Shown here piece by piece: positions 49,848 to 59,098 of a stretch of DNA of 64,000 bases. Source of the stretch: Bacillota bacterium (GTDB taxonomy: Bacteria; Bacillota; UBA4882; UBA8346); the NCBI GenBank assembly GCA_023429995.1, contig JAEZCE010000021.1, forward strand, positions 23,906 through 87,905, given 5' to 3'. The notes under the pieces are model-generated. The model saw nothing but the letters and a program-made list of their open reading frames with translations, ran no database searches and was not told the DNA's origin. Both the position numbers and the translations under genes were made by a program. The first letter of the stretch is position 1, and each line of letters begins with the position of its first letter.

Positions 49848-50879
49848 TTACTCCAATCGTACCCTGGGGTCGATGACTGAGTACAGAATGTCGACTGCCA
49901 GATTGATTAAAACCAAAAGGGTGGCATAAAAGATGAGTACCCCCACAACCGTTGGAACATCAAGGCGGGTGGCAGCCGTAGCAATCAAAAGCCCCAGTCC
50001 GGGAAAATTAAATACGGTTTCCACGATGACCACGCCGCCCAATAACCCCAGCAACATGATTCCGCTTAAAGTAGAGACCGGGATTAAGGTATTTCTCAGG
50101 GCATGCTTATTGATAACGGTGTTTTCGGGCAATCCTTTGGCGCGGGCGGTCCGGATATAATCCTGATTCATCACCTCAAGCATGGTGGACCGGGTAACCC
50201 GCAGGATAAAGGCCCACCAAAGATAAGTCAGCGTGATCACCGGTCCGACCAGATGCCGCAGGGCATCCCAAAGAATATCCAAACGCCCGTTGAGAATGGA
50301 GTCCAAAATATTAAGCCCGGTAAATTGCCTGAAGCTCCCTTTGACGATCTCCAAATCCACCCAGGAGCTTAAACGGCCCGGCGGAAACCATCCCAGTATG
50401 CCATAACCAATCATTAACACGATTAAACCGAATACAAAATCGGGCAGGGACCAACCGACAATCGCGAAAATCCGGGTGGCGTGGTCAATCGGCTGGTTGT
50501 GGTATCTGGCCGAGAGGACTCCCAACATCACTCCGCCTATAATGACCGGAATAACCGCAAATAAGGCCAACTCCAAGGTAGCGGCGAACCTGATCCGAAT
50601 GGCTTCCGCCACCGGCATGTGATTGGACTGCGACCATCCCAGATTGCCCTGGGCCAGATTACCAAGCCAACGGAAATACATTTTATAGAAGGGATCGTTG
50701 AGATGATATTTCTGAACCATCGCTTCCAGATCGACCCGCTTTTCAGCATCGGGGGAAGGCAGGTAAGTCGCCAATCTGGCCCATGGCCCCATCGAATGAA
50801 TCATCAGAAAAATGACAATGGAAATTCCGATTAAAACCACCGGCAATAACATGAGCCGCCGTAAAATATAACTTAACAT
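49848..50879 (-). CDS. oppB: Oligopeptide/dipeptide ABC transporter permease OppB
   Basis: 343 residues. MLSYILRRLMLLPVVLIGIS is the conserved OppB start, and NQDYIRTARAKGLPENTVINKHALRN near 230 is the permease coupling motif. A periplasmic loop of about 100 residues follows the first membrane segment. A GGAGG lies 7 nt before ATG 50879, within the codons of a longer frame from 50897, so the shorter start is chosen. A 13-bp hairpin separates it from oppA, suggesting lower expression of permeases than of the binding protein. Confidence 0.94.
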   Translation of the reverse strand: MLSYILRRLMLLPVVLIGISIVIFLMIHSMGPWARLATYLPSPDAEKRVDLEAMVQKYHLNDPFYKMYFRWLGNLAQGNLGWSQSNHMPVAEAIRIRFAATLELALFAVIPVIIGGVMLGVLSARYHNQPIDHATRIFAIVGWSLPDFVFGLIVLMIGYGILGWFPPGRLSSWVDLEIVKGSFRQFTGLNILDSILNGRLDILWDALRHLVGPVITLTYLWWAFILRVTRSTMLEVMNQDYIRTARAKGLPENTVINKHALRNTLIPVSTLSGIMLLGLLGGVVIVETVFNFPGLGLLIATAATRLDVPTVVGVLIFYATLLVLINLAVDILYSVIDPRVRLE

Positions 50880-50916
50880 GGGTTGTAGCCTCCGCATTCA
50901 ATCGGCTTGAGCGCCG

Positions 50917-50951
50917 GCCTGAAGAGGGGGAAATCTCTCCCCTCTTCAGGC
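50917..50951 (-). terminator. Intercistronic hairpin between oppA and oppB
   Basis: A perfect 13-bp stem, GCCTGAAGAGGGG (50917-50929) with CCCCTCTTCAGGC (50939-50951), loop of 9 nt and no T tract. It begins 14 bp past the oppA stop. This is the usual position of an RNA-stabilising or partial-termination hairpin that raises binding protein relative to permease. Confidence 0.8.
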
Positions 50952-50964
50952 TGGTGACCAATGA

Positions 50965-52788
50965 TTATTTTTTTACTTTATAGAGGGAATAGTAATCATA
51001 GTAGCAGGGGCGGATAGGATCATTCACAAAACCCTTGACCCAGGAACCCATGACTCTCCAGTTGAGTTCATCGACATAACAAAGATAGGGAGCGTACTCG
51101 AAGGCCTTCTTTTGGATTTTCGTATATATTTTGGCGCGCTGTTTCAGATCGGTCGTTCCGATACCGGCATCAACCAACGGGTCGAAAACTTTTTGGGCTA
51201 ATTCAATTCCATGAGATCCGGTATACTTCATATAATCGCCGGCACTATTGAGATAAGCGAAGGCGAAGTTATGCGGGTCGGCATAATCGGCCTGCCAACC
51301 AACGAAAACCAGAGGAAGCTGCCCTTCACGTCGCCTGGGCAGCATGGTTGGCCATTCCATTCCCAGAACATCCACTTTAAACTTGGGATTAATGCTCTCC
51401 AGCCCGAACTTTAAGATCTCGGCCGCGGTTTTCCGGGAGTTATTGGGGATATTATAAACAAGGGTAAATTTAAAGCCGTTTTTCCATACTTCGCCGTTAA
51501 AGGCTTTTTTTAAATATTCTTCAGCCTTTTTGGTGTTGTAATTGTATTTTTCCATTTTGGTATCAAAAAAAGACTTGAAAGCGATGGGAATCGGGCCGTA
51601 AGGGGTGGAACCTTGGCCCTTGGCCACGTCTTTGATATACGATGCATAATCGAAGGCATAGCAAAAGCCTTTACGGACATTGATATCGGAAAAGAAGTCG
51701 GAAGGGATTCCTTTGCCGTCCAGTTTACCGCTGCCGACCAACTCGTTTCCCTCGGTTTTAATTCCTTGATTGAATATGGCCACGGTATTGGACACCCACG
51801 GTAATTTCGTCAAGATGACTACATTGGGAACGGACTGCATTTGGCTGACGTTTTCGGTGGGGATCCAAATGGCGTCGGCCGCGCCTTGCTGGAGCATCAG
51901 TTTTTTGGTGTTGAATTCGGTCACGCCGTTATTTTCAATGACCGTTTTCAGCTTGGCCGGGCCACGGAAGTAATCTTTAAAGGCCGTAAAAGTATGGGTA
52001 GCGGTGCTGCGGTCCCATTTGACATGGATAAAAGGTCCGGTTCCCATCTCTTGGTCGAAGAGGGTCATTTTTTCGGTGGGGAGATCGTGCCATTTCACCC
52101 AGTTTTCAGGATTGCCGTCCCAGTCCCCGTGTTCAATCATCCATTTTTTATTCAGAATTGCCGACCAATTGGAATCCTTGGCCAGAATCGCCAAAAAAGG
52201 CGGATAGGGTTTGTCTAAATGAAAGATAACGTTATTTCCCTGTACTTCAACGGAGGCCATAGCCGCTTTGGCGGTTGCCAAAAGAGCTTCTTTGCCTACT
52301 TTTGAAAAGTCGTCTACTTTTCCGAGTTTGCAGGCGTATTCGGCGATGGTGCTGACACCCAGCAGCGGTTCCAACAGCATCCAGTTGGCCCCACCGTTGG
52401 GATCGGCCAACATGCCCCTGAGAAAAGAATATTGAACATCCTGGGGCGTTAAAACGGCTCCGTTATGGAATTTGACCCCCTTCCGGATCGGGAAGGTATA
52501 GGTCTTGCCGTCTTTGGAAATAAGACCGTTGGCAACAGAGGGTATTTTAGAGGCGAGTAGCGGTTCGAATTCGGTAATGCTGCCCGTCTTATATTGGACC
52601 AGATTATCATAGCATTGAAAGATAATTCCGCCACTGGCCACGTCATAGGCTTTGGCCGGGTCCAGGGTCTCGGCGTCGCCGTTTCCCAGGAAAGTAAAAG
52701 TGCCGGCATCAAAATTTGCCGCTAAAACTGAGGAACAAATCAATACCATTGCAATGGCCATTAAAAATATCCGAAAATACCTTTTCAT
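50965..52788 (-). CDS. oppA: Family 5 extracellular solute-binding protein (oligopeptide-type)
   Basis: 607 residues. Signal peptide about 1-23 (IFLMAIAMVLICSSVLAA); cleavage Ala-Ala without a lipobox, thus a soluble periplasmic protein, unlike the lipoproteins of monoderm Bacillota. Core motifs are LGNGDAETLDPAKAYDVASGGIIFQCYDNLVQY, TPQDVQYSFLRGML near 115 and ADPHNFAFAYLNSAG near 490 of SBP_bac_5. It captures peptides or nickel-like ligands and delivers them to OppBC. AAGGAGG before the ATG. Ligand cannot be read; the operon has both ATPases and permeases. Confidence 0.93.
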   Translation of the reverse strand: MKRYFRIFLMAIAMVLICSSVLAANFDAGTFTFLGNGDAETLDPAKAYDVASGGIIFQCYDNLVQYKTGSITEFEPLLASKIPSVANGLISKDGKTYTFPIRKGVKFHNGAVLTPQDVQYSFLRGMLADPNGGANWMLLEPLLGVSTIAEYACKLGKVDDFSKVGKEALLATAKAAMASVEVQGNNVIFHLDKPYPPFLAILAKDSNWSAILNKKWMIEHGDWDGNPENWVKWHDLPTEKMTLFDQEMGTGPFIHVKWDRSTATHTFTAFKDYFRGPAKLKTVIENNGVTEFNTKKLMLQQGAADAIWIPTENVSQMQSVPNVVILTKLPWVSNTVAIFNQGIKTEGNELVGSGKLDGKGIPSDFFSDINVRKGFCYAFDYASYIKDVAKGQGSTPYGPIPIAFKSFFDTKMEKYNYNTKKAEEYLKKAFNGEVWKNGFKFTLVYNIPNNSRKTAAEILKFGLESINPKFKVDVLGMEWPTMLPRRREGQLPLVFVGWQADYADPHNFAFAYLNSAGDYMKYTGSHGIELAQKVFDPLVDAGIGTTDLKQRAKIYTKIQKKAFEYAPYLCYVDELNWRVMGSWVKGFVNDPIRPCYYDYYSLYKVKK

Positions 52789-52904
52789 AAAAATACCTCC
52801 TTAAATTTTATTTTCAAGCCAATATCCGCCACTCGCCCGGCGGTAAGCGTATACGCTTTCACCTCCCCACAAAATCATTCAGTCATTTCATGTTTCTCGA
52901 TCGC

Positions 52905-53960
52905 TCAGGCGGAAACCCTGACGCCTTTTAAGGCCAGCTCTTCGGCCAAATGGCATGAAGTGTAATGATTCGAATTCCCCTTAACCGGTTTTAAGAGTAC
53001 AGGCTCACTCTTGCAAATCTCCCGGGCGTACCGGCAGCGGGGATGAAAATGGCAACCCGTGGGAGGATTGGAAGGGCTGGGGACATCGCCTTCCAAAATG
53101 ATGGGTTCCAATTGAAAGTCGGGGTCTGGGACGGGGATCGCCGAAAAGAGGGCTTCCGTATAAGGATGTCCGGGGCTGGCGAACAACTCATCGACTTCGG
53201 CCAGTTCGACGATATTTCCCAAATACATTACCGCGACACGGTCGCAAATATGATTGACCACACTGAGATCGTGGGATATAAAAAGGTAGGTTAAACCGAA
53301 TTCAGCCTGTAAATCCTCCAGCAAATTAATGACTTGAGCTTGAATGGAAACATCAAGGGCGGAAACGGGTTCATCGCAGACAATCAATTTGGGATGAAGC
53401 GCCAAGGCCCTGGCGATGCCGACTCTCTGTCGCTGACCGCCGCTGAATTCATGGGGGAATCTTTTCATGTGTTCGCTGGAGAGGCCAACCGAGTCTAACA
53501 ATTTAGCCACCCGATCGCCAATCTCCGCCTTGCTCTTGATTCCATGCGTGATCAGGGGTTCGGCGATGATTTTTTCAATCGTCAGGCGGGGATTGAGTGA
53601 AGAATAAGGATCCTGAAAAATGATCTGCATGTCTTTTTTAAGCGTTTGGATGGATTTCTTATTCACCGGCGTCTTGACCCCATCGAGATAAAAATCGACT
53701 TCTCCTCCGGTTGGGCTTTCCAGTTGGAGAATGCAACGGCCGGTGGTTGTTTTGCCGCAACCGCTTTCACCGACCAGGCCCAAGGTTTCGCCTTTTTTAA
53801 TATCAAAACTGATTTGGTCGACGGCTTTCACCCAGCCCACTGTTTTACGAAGAAATCCTTTTTGGATTGGAAAGTACTTTTGGAGATTCTTTACGTTAAG
53901 TAAAGGATCATTCGCGAAAGAATTTCCGGAAGCTTGACGAGTATCTGTGGAATTATTCAT
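52905..53960 (-). CDS. oppF: Oligopeptide/dipeptide ABC transporter ATPase OppF
   Basis: 351 residues. Walker A LVGESGCGKTTTGRCILQLE near 63, signature SGGQRQRVGIARALALHPKL near 174, Walker B LIVCDEPVSALDVS, switch SHDLSVV, and the C-terminal oligopeptide-transporter domain ending FHPRCRYAREICKSEPVLL with four Cys that in OppD/F coordinate an Fe-S cluster. It overlaps oppD by 8 bp and has GAGGTG in the oppD coding end. It hydrolyses ATP with OppD to drive import. Confidence 0.95.
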   Translation of the reverse strand: MNNSTDTRQASGNSFANDPLLNVKNLQKYFPIQKGFLRKTVGWVKAVDQISFDIKKGETLGLVGESGCGKTTTGRCILQLESPTGGEVDFYLDGVKTPVNKKSIQTLKKDMQIIFQDPYSSLNPRLTIEKIIAEPLITHGIKSKAEIGDRVAKLLDSVGLSSEHMKRFPHEFSGGQRQRVGIARALALHPKLIVCDEPVSALDVSIQAQVINLLEDLQAEFGLTYLFISHDLSVVNHICDRVAVMYLGNIVELAEVDELFASPGHPYTEALFSAIPVPDPDFQLEPIILEGDVPSPSNPPTGCHFHPRCRYAREICKSEPVLLKPVKGNSNHYTSCHLAEELALKGVRVSA

Positions 53961-54996
53961 AGAGCCAGCACCTCACCCGATGATCGTTATCTTTCTTAAA
54001 AAGCGGCGGCTTTGTCGCGCATTTTTCAAAACTGCGTCCGCAACGGGGTTGAAATGAACAGCCTTCCGGCAGGTTAAACGGACTGGGAACTGAACCGGGA
54101 ATGGGAGTTAGGGATTTTTCGGCGCGGATTCCAAGGGTCGGAATGGATTTTATCAAACCGGAAGTATAGGGGTGAAGGGTTTCTTTCATGATTTGACGGA
54201 CCGAACCTTGTTCAACGATTGCCCCCATATACATCACGGCGACTTCGTCGCATAATTTGGCGACAACTCCCAGATTGTGGGTGATCATGATGATGGACAT
54301 ATGATATTCCTGTTGCAGCCGTTTCATGAGATCAATAATTTGGGCTTGAATGGTGACATCCAGGGCCGTTGTGGGCTCATCGGCAATCAGTAGGCGCGGG
54401 TTGCAGGACAGGGCCATGGCAATCATTGCCCGTTGACGCATGCCGCCGCTGAAGCAATGGGGAAAACTTTTGACGTTTTCGGCGGGGCTGGGGATGCCGA
54501 CTTTCCCAATCATATCGGCGGCTGCAATCCAAGCCTCTTTCTTCGGTATCTTTCGGTGCTTTTGAATCGCTTCCACGATCTGTTCGCCGATGGTAAATAC
54601 CGGATTTAAAGAAGTCATCGGTTCCTGAAAAATCATGGCGATTTCATTGCCGCGGATACTTTGTATTTCGGCGCCCATCGGATCCAATGCGCCAATATCG
54701 ACGATGCCTTTATTTGCGCGCTGGAAAAGGATTCGGCCGCTATGAATTCTTCCTTTGGGGCGGGGCAGCAATTGCATAATCGAGAGAGCGGTGATGCTTT
54801 TTCCACAACCGCTTTCACCAACCAAACCCAAGGCGGATTGTTTTTTAATCTCCAATGAAATGCCGTCGACGGCTTTTACGGTTCCTTCCCCAGTTTCAAA
54901 AAATGTGCGCAAGTCTTCAATTTTAAGAAGAGTTTCCGGACCTCTATTCGATAGGGAAGAATCTTGCGCCCGAGGGTCTATTCCTGAAACATTCAT
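53953..54996 (-). CDS. oppD: Oligopeptide/dipeptide ABC transporter ATPase OppD
   Basis: 347 residues. Walker A LVGESGCGKSITALSIMQLL near 57, signature CFSGGMRQRAMIAMALSCNP near 178, Walker B LLIADEPTTALDVT, switch THNLGVV, and the C-terminal Cys motif CSFQPRCGRSFEKCATKPPL. It is the first gene of the operon and is led by GGAGGG and ATG 54996 (the TTG at 54999 is less likely). A promoter candidate lies at 55037-55066 on the minus strand. Confidence 0.95.
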   Translation of the reverse strand: MNVSGIDPRAQDSSLSNRGPETLLKIEDLRTFFETGEGTVKAVDGISLEIKKQSALGLVGESGCGKSITALSIMQLLPRPKGRIHSGRILFQRANKGIVDIGALDPMGAEIQSIRGNEIAMIFQEPMTSLNPVFTIGEQIVEAIQKHRKIPKKEAWIAAADMIGKVGIPSPAENVKSFPHCFSGGMRQRAMIAMALSCNPRLLIADEPTTALDVTIQAQIIDLMKRLQQEYHMSIIMITHNLGVVAKLCDEVAVMYMGAIVEQGSVRQIMKETLHPYTSGLIKSIPTLGIRAEKSLTPIPGSVPSPFNLPEGCSFQPRCGRSFEKCATKPPLFKKDNDHRVRCWLYE

Positions 54997-55036
54997 CAAT
55001 GGTGCCCTCCGTTAATATATTCGCAGAACCATTCGG

Positions 55037-55066
55037 ATAATATAAAATTGTAAACTCAATGGTAAA
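55037..55066 (-). promoter_or_regulatory. Candidate promoter of the opp operon
   Basis: Read on the minus strand: TTTACC (55066-55061), an 18-nt spacer and TATTAT (55042-55037), about 40 nt before the oppD start. AT content is high here, so chance is possible. Confidence 0.5.
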
Positions 55067-55243
55067 TTTGTGGAATGTTATTGTATGTATAATAATACAG
55101 AAATGAATAGAAATCAATGTGCAAAACCTATGGAAAATAGGGTTCTATCTTGTTTGATGCGAATAGAGCTCTGAATTTTGGCGAGAGGTTCCATTAACAA
55201 AAAATATTTACCAAGATCGGGTTTCCGGCCTTTCGAGTGGCTT

Positions 55244-55259
55244 TCCTAGTACGAGAGGA
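55244..55259 (+). other. 16-nt exact match to the 23S rRNA sarcin-ricin loop
   Basis: TCCTAGTACGAGAGGA includes the closing TCCT/AGGA stem and the universally conserved AGTACGAGA loop. It stands 75 bp before the PBP gene start, in a gene-free region, and the flanking bases do not continue the rRNA. It could be a rRNA-derived fragment or a mimic. Confidence 0.6.
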
Positions 55260-55333
55260 GTGATCCATATTTTTCCTTGCGCTTTGAAGTATCTTCTTGA
55301 CAGGGAAGTAAAAAACTAGCATAGGGTGAACGA

Positions 55334-57232
55334 ATGGGGAGGAAATCGAAGAAAAAAGGCCGTATAGCGCCCAAAAAGAAGCATAAATTATTGCGGTTGT
55401 TGGTAGGGCTTTTATTACTGGTCTGTCTGGCGTTTATTACCGCCATTTTTTTTAATCCGTTCGTTTGGAGGCTCGACCTCAGGGCAGAACTTAACCGGAG
55501 CCGGTTGGCTTCGACAATTTATGATCGGGGCGGCGCGGAAATTGTTACCCTATATTCCAAAACCCGGCTTTGGGCCCCCCTGGGTGAAATTCCCCGGAGT
55601 TTGACGGATGCCTTTATTGCGACGGAAGATTACCGTTTTTACCAACATAAAGGGATCGATGTAAGAGGAATTGGGCGGGCGTTGGTCAGGGATATCATGG
55701 AAGGCCACAAACTGCAGGGCGGGAGCACGATTACCCAGCAGTTGGTGAAAAATCTCTTTCTCTCGCAAGAGAAAAATATTTTCCGGAAAGTTTGGGAGAT
55801 GGCCTATGCAATCCGGATCGAACAACAGTACACCAAAGTCCAAATCCTGGAATTCTATTTGAATAGCATATACCTAGGCCATGGTTCTTGGGGGGTTCAG
55901 GCTGCATCCCAAGTATATTTCGGTAAGCAGGTCCAGCGATTGAATACTTCCGAAGCTGCGCTAATCGCGGGTTTGGCGAAAGGACCCGAGTATTATTCCC
56001 CTTACCGCAACCCGAAAGGGGCTGAGACGCGTCGGAATTTAGTCCTTAAATTAATGGGGCTACGGGGGTATTTAAAGGGGGATGCAATCCGCCGTTTATC
56101 TCGGGAACCGATCCGCACTCTCAAGGAACCGGGAACGACTTATGTCGGCGCTTATTTTAGCGATTATGTAATCCATGAATTAAAACGGCAAACTCATTAT
56201 AGCGAAAATTATTTACGCAGTTCAGGTCTGAAAATCTATACCACCATGGACCGCAATATTCAGGCTCAAGCCGAAAAAGCCGTGAATATATTGCCGGTGG
56301 AGGGGCCGGATCGCTGGAAGGTGACTCAACCGCAAGGGGCTATCGTGGTCCTTGATCCTACCACCGGTCAAATTTTAGGCATCGTGGGAGGCAGGCATTT
56401 TTCTACGGCCGAACCCAATAGGGCCTATCAAATTTTCCGGCAACCCGGCTCGGCCATCAAGCCGTTTGTTTACGCAACGGCCATTGAGTCGGGGTATAAA
56501 CCCGATCAGGAAATGGTTGATCAACCGTTAACCATTTCCGTTAACGGCGAGACTTGGCGGCCTCAGAATTATGATAATAAATACCGGGGCGCGATTACAT
56601 TGAGAACTGCGTTGGAAGAGTCGGTCAATACCGTTGCGGTGCAATTGGTTCAACGTTTGGGACCGGCTGCTGTTTTTCAAGTGGCCCGTAGAATGGGGCT
56701 GACCAGTTTGGTGTCGTCCGGAGACTTAAATGATCAAGGCTTGGCTCCATTGGCTTTGGGCGGTTTAACAAAAGGCGTGACTTTGCTGGAGTTAACCGGA
56801 ACCTACAGCTCTTTTGCCAATGGGGGGGTATTATCCGTTCCTTATGGAATCACCCGGGTGTATGACCGGGCAGGCCGCCTGATTTACAGCGGCAGAATGG
56901 CCCAAGATCAAGTGATTCAGGCCCAGACAGCAGACTCTTTAACTTCGATGATGGAAGGAGTCATTACTCGCGGTACCGGTATCAGAGCCGGCATCGGCAT
57001 CCCGGCCGCCGGAAAAACCGGAACCACCAATCAAAATACCAACGGCTGGTTTATCGGATATACCGGAGATTTATTGGCCGGAGTATGGATTGGCAATGAT
57101 GAGCAAAATAAACCGCTTATCGCCGGGGGCGCGGCCATGGGAAGCGGAATGGCTTCAGCCATCTGGGGAGAATTGATGCGGAAAGTGGCGTCAAAAGGCG
57201 CCTCACTTCATGCATACTCGCCAGGCAAGTGA
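55334..57232 (+). CDS. Class A penicillin-binding protein (PBP1A type), copy 1
   Basis: 632 residues. A basic cytoplasmic start (GRKSKKKGRIAPKKKHKL) precedes one membrane anchor (about 22-45). The GT51 glycosyltransferase has FIATEDYRFYQHKGID (catalytic Glu near 96) and GGSTITQQLVKNLFLS near 132. The transpeptidase has SAIK near 376, SVN near 430 and KTGTT near 560. It polymerises and cross-links peptidoglycan in the periplasm. No PASTA or OB tail. The 3' end overlaps the convergent flippase gene by 116 bp. AGGGTG lies before the ATG. Confidence 0.95.
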   Translation: MGRKSKKKGRIAPKKKHKLLRLLVGLLLLVCLAFITAIFFNPFVWRLDLRAELNRSRLASTIYDRGGAEIVTLYSKTRLWAPLGEIPRSLTDAFIATEDYRFYQHKGIDVRGIGRALVRDIMEGHKLQGGSTITQQLVKNLFLSQEKNIFRKVWEMAYAIRIEQQYTKVQILEFYLNSIYLGHGSWGVQAASQVYFGKQVQRLNTSEAALIAGLAKGPEYYSPYRNPKGAETRRNLVLKLMGLRGYLKGDAIRRLSREPIRTLKEPGTTYVGAYFSDYVIHELKRQTHYSENYLRSSGLKIYTTMDRNIQAQAEKAVNILPVEGPDRWKVTQPQGAIVVLDPTTGQILGIVGGRHFSTAEPNRAYQIFRQPGSAIKPFVYATAIESGYKPDQEMVDQPLTISVNGETWRPQNYDNKYRGAITLRTALEESVNTVAVQLVQRLGPAAVFQVARRMGLTSLVSSGDLNDQGLAPLALGGLTKGVTLLELTGTYSSFANGGVLSVPYGITRVYDRAGRLIYSGRMAQDQVIQAQTADSLTSMMEGVITRGTGIRAGIGIPAAGKTGTTNQNTNGWFIGYTGDLLAGVWIGNDEQNKPLIAGGAAMGSGMASAIWGELMRKVASKGASLHAYSPGK

Positions 57233-58505
57233 AAATCTGCGTGATATTAATGGCCCATGCGGCGCCGACCACGCCCCATAAGGGGATTAAACCGATTAAC
57301 GCAAAAGTCTTTAAGCCGACGGCCCATATGCTAAGGGCCATTACTGTTTTGGTGGCCCCCACCGAAGCCAGTATGGAAATATTGAGAATTCCGATCCCTG
57401 TAAAAGGCAAGCCGACAACCAGAATTTTAATGAACAGGCTCGGAGAGGCGTCTTGATAAAGGAATTTGGCGATGGGGACGGCTGTAAAGAGAATGAAACA
57501 AAAAGCCCCCAAACAAAAAAAAGTAGTCGCCAGATAAAACAGAGAGATTTTGCGGAGAATTTTTTGACAGGATTTGGTTTTAAAAGCCGAGCTAACTTGG
57601 GGCGAGAGCACCGAACCCAGCGGCGCCGAAAAGAGCAGGGGAAAATAGGCGACCGGCTCGGCCATTCCCGTTAGCTTTCCAAAAAGTCCCGTGCTAAGGG
57701 CGGCATTGAGGCCATTACTCATCAAAAGATGGGGGATGATAATCCCTTCGCTGGCCAAACTGATCGACACGACAATTTGGTTGAGTAAAATGGGCCAGGA
57801 ATACCGAAAAATCTGGCGCTGCGGGAGCTCGGGATTATTGGGGCTTTCAGATAGAAACTGTGAAACACGGGGCTTGTGGGAGTATTTATAAAACAGCAGC
57901 AGGGTTGTTAGACAGGTAACTTCCCCCATGGTTAAGCCTAAAACCGGAGCCCCGAAGATGGAGAAAGGCAGGATTTGCAGAAAGAATTCCACGGCCAAGC
58001 AAGTGGTTGTAATTTCGATGATTTGCTCGGCAATTTCGGATGCCGCCGTAGGCGCCATCAAGGAATATCCCTGGTAATAACCGCGAAAAATCGCCGATAT
58101 CGCGGAAAAAGGGATTGCCAGGGCCACGATGAATAAAGATTCCTGAATCCGCGGGTCCGTAAAGACATTCCGGCTAAGAAAGGGAGTTCCAAGGTAAAGG
58201 AAGCCCGCAATGATCACCGATGAGAGGAAGACGATGCGGAGAGCCCAATTTTTTAAAAGAAAAATTTTGGTGTATTGCTGATAGGCCAAATATTCCGCCA
58301 CCCATTTGGTTAAAGCCAAAGGCAGTCCAATGGTGGCGATTCCGCTGAGAAGCCGGTATACCGGGTAAATCATTTGCAGAATTCCCAGTCCTTCCGGGCC
58401 GATTTTTCTAGCCAGCCAGATGCGATAAATAGAACCGGCAAACTGGACAACCAGTCCGGAACCGACTAAATAAAAGAAGTTCCTCAAATTGGGGCGGGTT
58501 TTCAT
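57117..58505 (-). CDS. MATE/MOP-superfamily polysaccharide flippase, SpoVB-like
   Basis: 462 residues, about twelve to fourteen membrane segments. The start NFFYLVGSGLVVQFAGSIYRIWLARKIGPEGLGILQMIYPVYRLLSGIATIGLPLALTKWVAEY is characteristic of the SpoVB/Wzx branch, and the middle SAIFRGYYQGYSLMAPTAASEIAEQIIEI matches SpoVB/YtgP. It may flip lipid II or a spore cortex precursor during sporulation or growth. GGAGG before the ATG. The genes on both sides encode class A PBPs, giving a PBP-flippase-PBP block. The last 116 bp overlap the 3' end of the first PBP gene. Confidence 0.88.
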   Translation of the reverse strand: MKTRPNLRNFFYLVGSGLVVQFAGSIYRIWLARKIGPEGLGILQMIYPVYRLLSGIATIGLPLALTKWVAEYLAYQQYTKIFLLKNWALRIVFLSSVIIAGFLYLGTPFLSRNVFTDPRIQESLFIVALAIPFSAISAIFRGYYQGYSLMAPTAASEIAEQIIEITTTCLAVEFFLQILPFSIFGAPVLGLTMGEVTCLTTLLLFYKYSHKPRVSQFLSESPNNPELPQRQIFRYSWPILLNQIVVSISLASEGIIIPHLLMSNGLNAALSTGLFGKLTGMAEPVAYFPLLFSAPLGSVLSPQVSSAFKTKSCQKILRKISLFYLATTFFCLGAFCFILFTAVPIAKFLYQDASPSLFIKILVVGLPFTGIGILNISILASVGATKTVMALSIWAVGLKTFALIGLIPLWGVVGAAWAINITQIFTCLASMHEVRRLLTPLSASILPRWLKPFRFPWPRPRR

Positions 58506-58940
58506 TGATAAGTTCCTCCATAGTACGATACTATGGGTGGGGGTTATTCATTATGACATTTTTGCGCCGCCTTTCAAGGGCGAACCGCCGGAGTGCAAAT
58601 CAAAGCGCCATATGTTACCCATCACGCGGCAACATTCACTTTTAGCTGCAGGCCTTTAAATTATTTCCGGTTTATTTTATAATAAATACCATAACGGCGG
58701 CGGCTTGTCCATTTTGTTTATCGTGAAACAATGAAATGTAAAAATTGTATTTCTTTCATTGCAATTAGCAAAAATATCGCACAAATGGCGAAACAGACGC
58801 GCCTTTTATCGTTACAACTCTATGGAAGCCGGGTCCGGAACTTCTTGGCCGGGTTTGCGTTGAAATGTAACTGTATTTTAAAATTCACCATGCCCGATCT
58901 ATGCTAGACTGAATTCAATCGCGAATAAAATAAAAAGTTG

Positions 58941-58995
58941 CTGGCGATAATGACAGAGGTAACCTTCCTGGCATTTGGTGCGTTACAGTCGCCAG
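58941..58995 (+). promoter_or_regulatory. Structured leader element upstream of the second PBP gene
   Basis: CTGGCGA (58941-58947) pairs with TCGCCAG (58989-58995), and inside it GTAAC (58959-58963) pairs with GTTAC (58982-58986). The conserved-looking internal loops suggest a folded RNA leader. It starts about 110 nt before the coding start. It is the only clear element in the 572-bp gene-free gap 58506-59077; the rest is AT-rich with no gene. No known riboswitch consensus was recognised. Confidence 0.4.
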
Positions 58996-59098
58996 AGAAT
59001 CCCAATTTACCAGGTATTGGTGGTAGGATATTCAAGATTTCTGTGATAGTTTAAGATTGAAGCATTAAACAACGTGAATGGTTGTAATGGAGATGAAA

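Noticed and set aside
55244..55259. 23S rRNA gene fragment
   Set aside because: Match is limited to 16 nt; flanking rRNA sequence is absent, so it is not called as rRNA.
58941..58995. c-di-GMP, c-di-AMP or other known riboswitch
   Set aside because: Stems are present but none of the conserved core words I know for these classes could be found.
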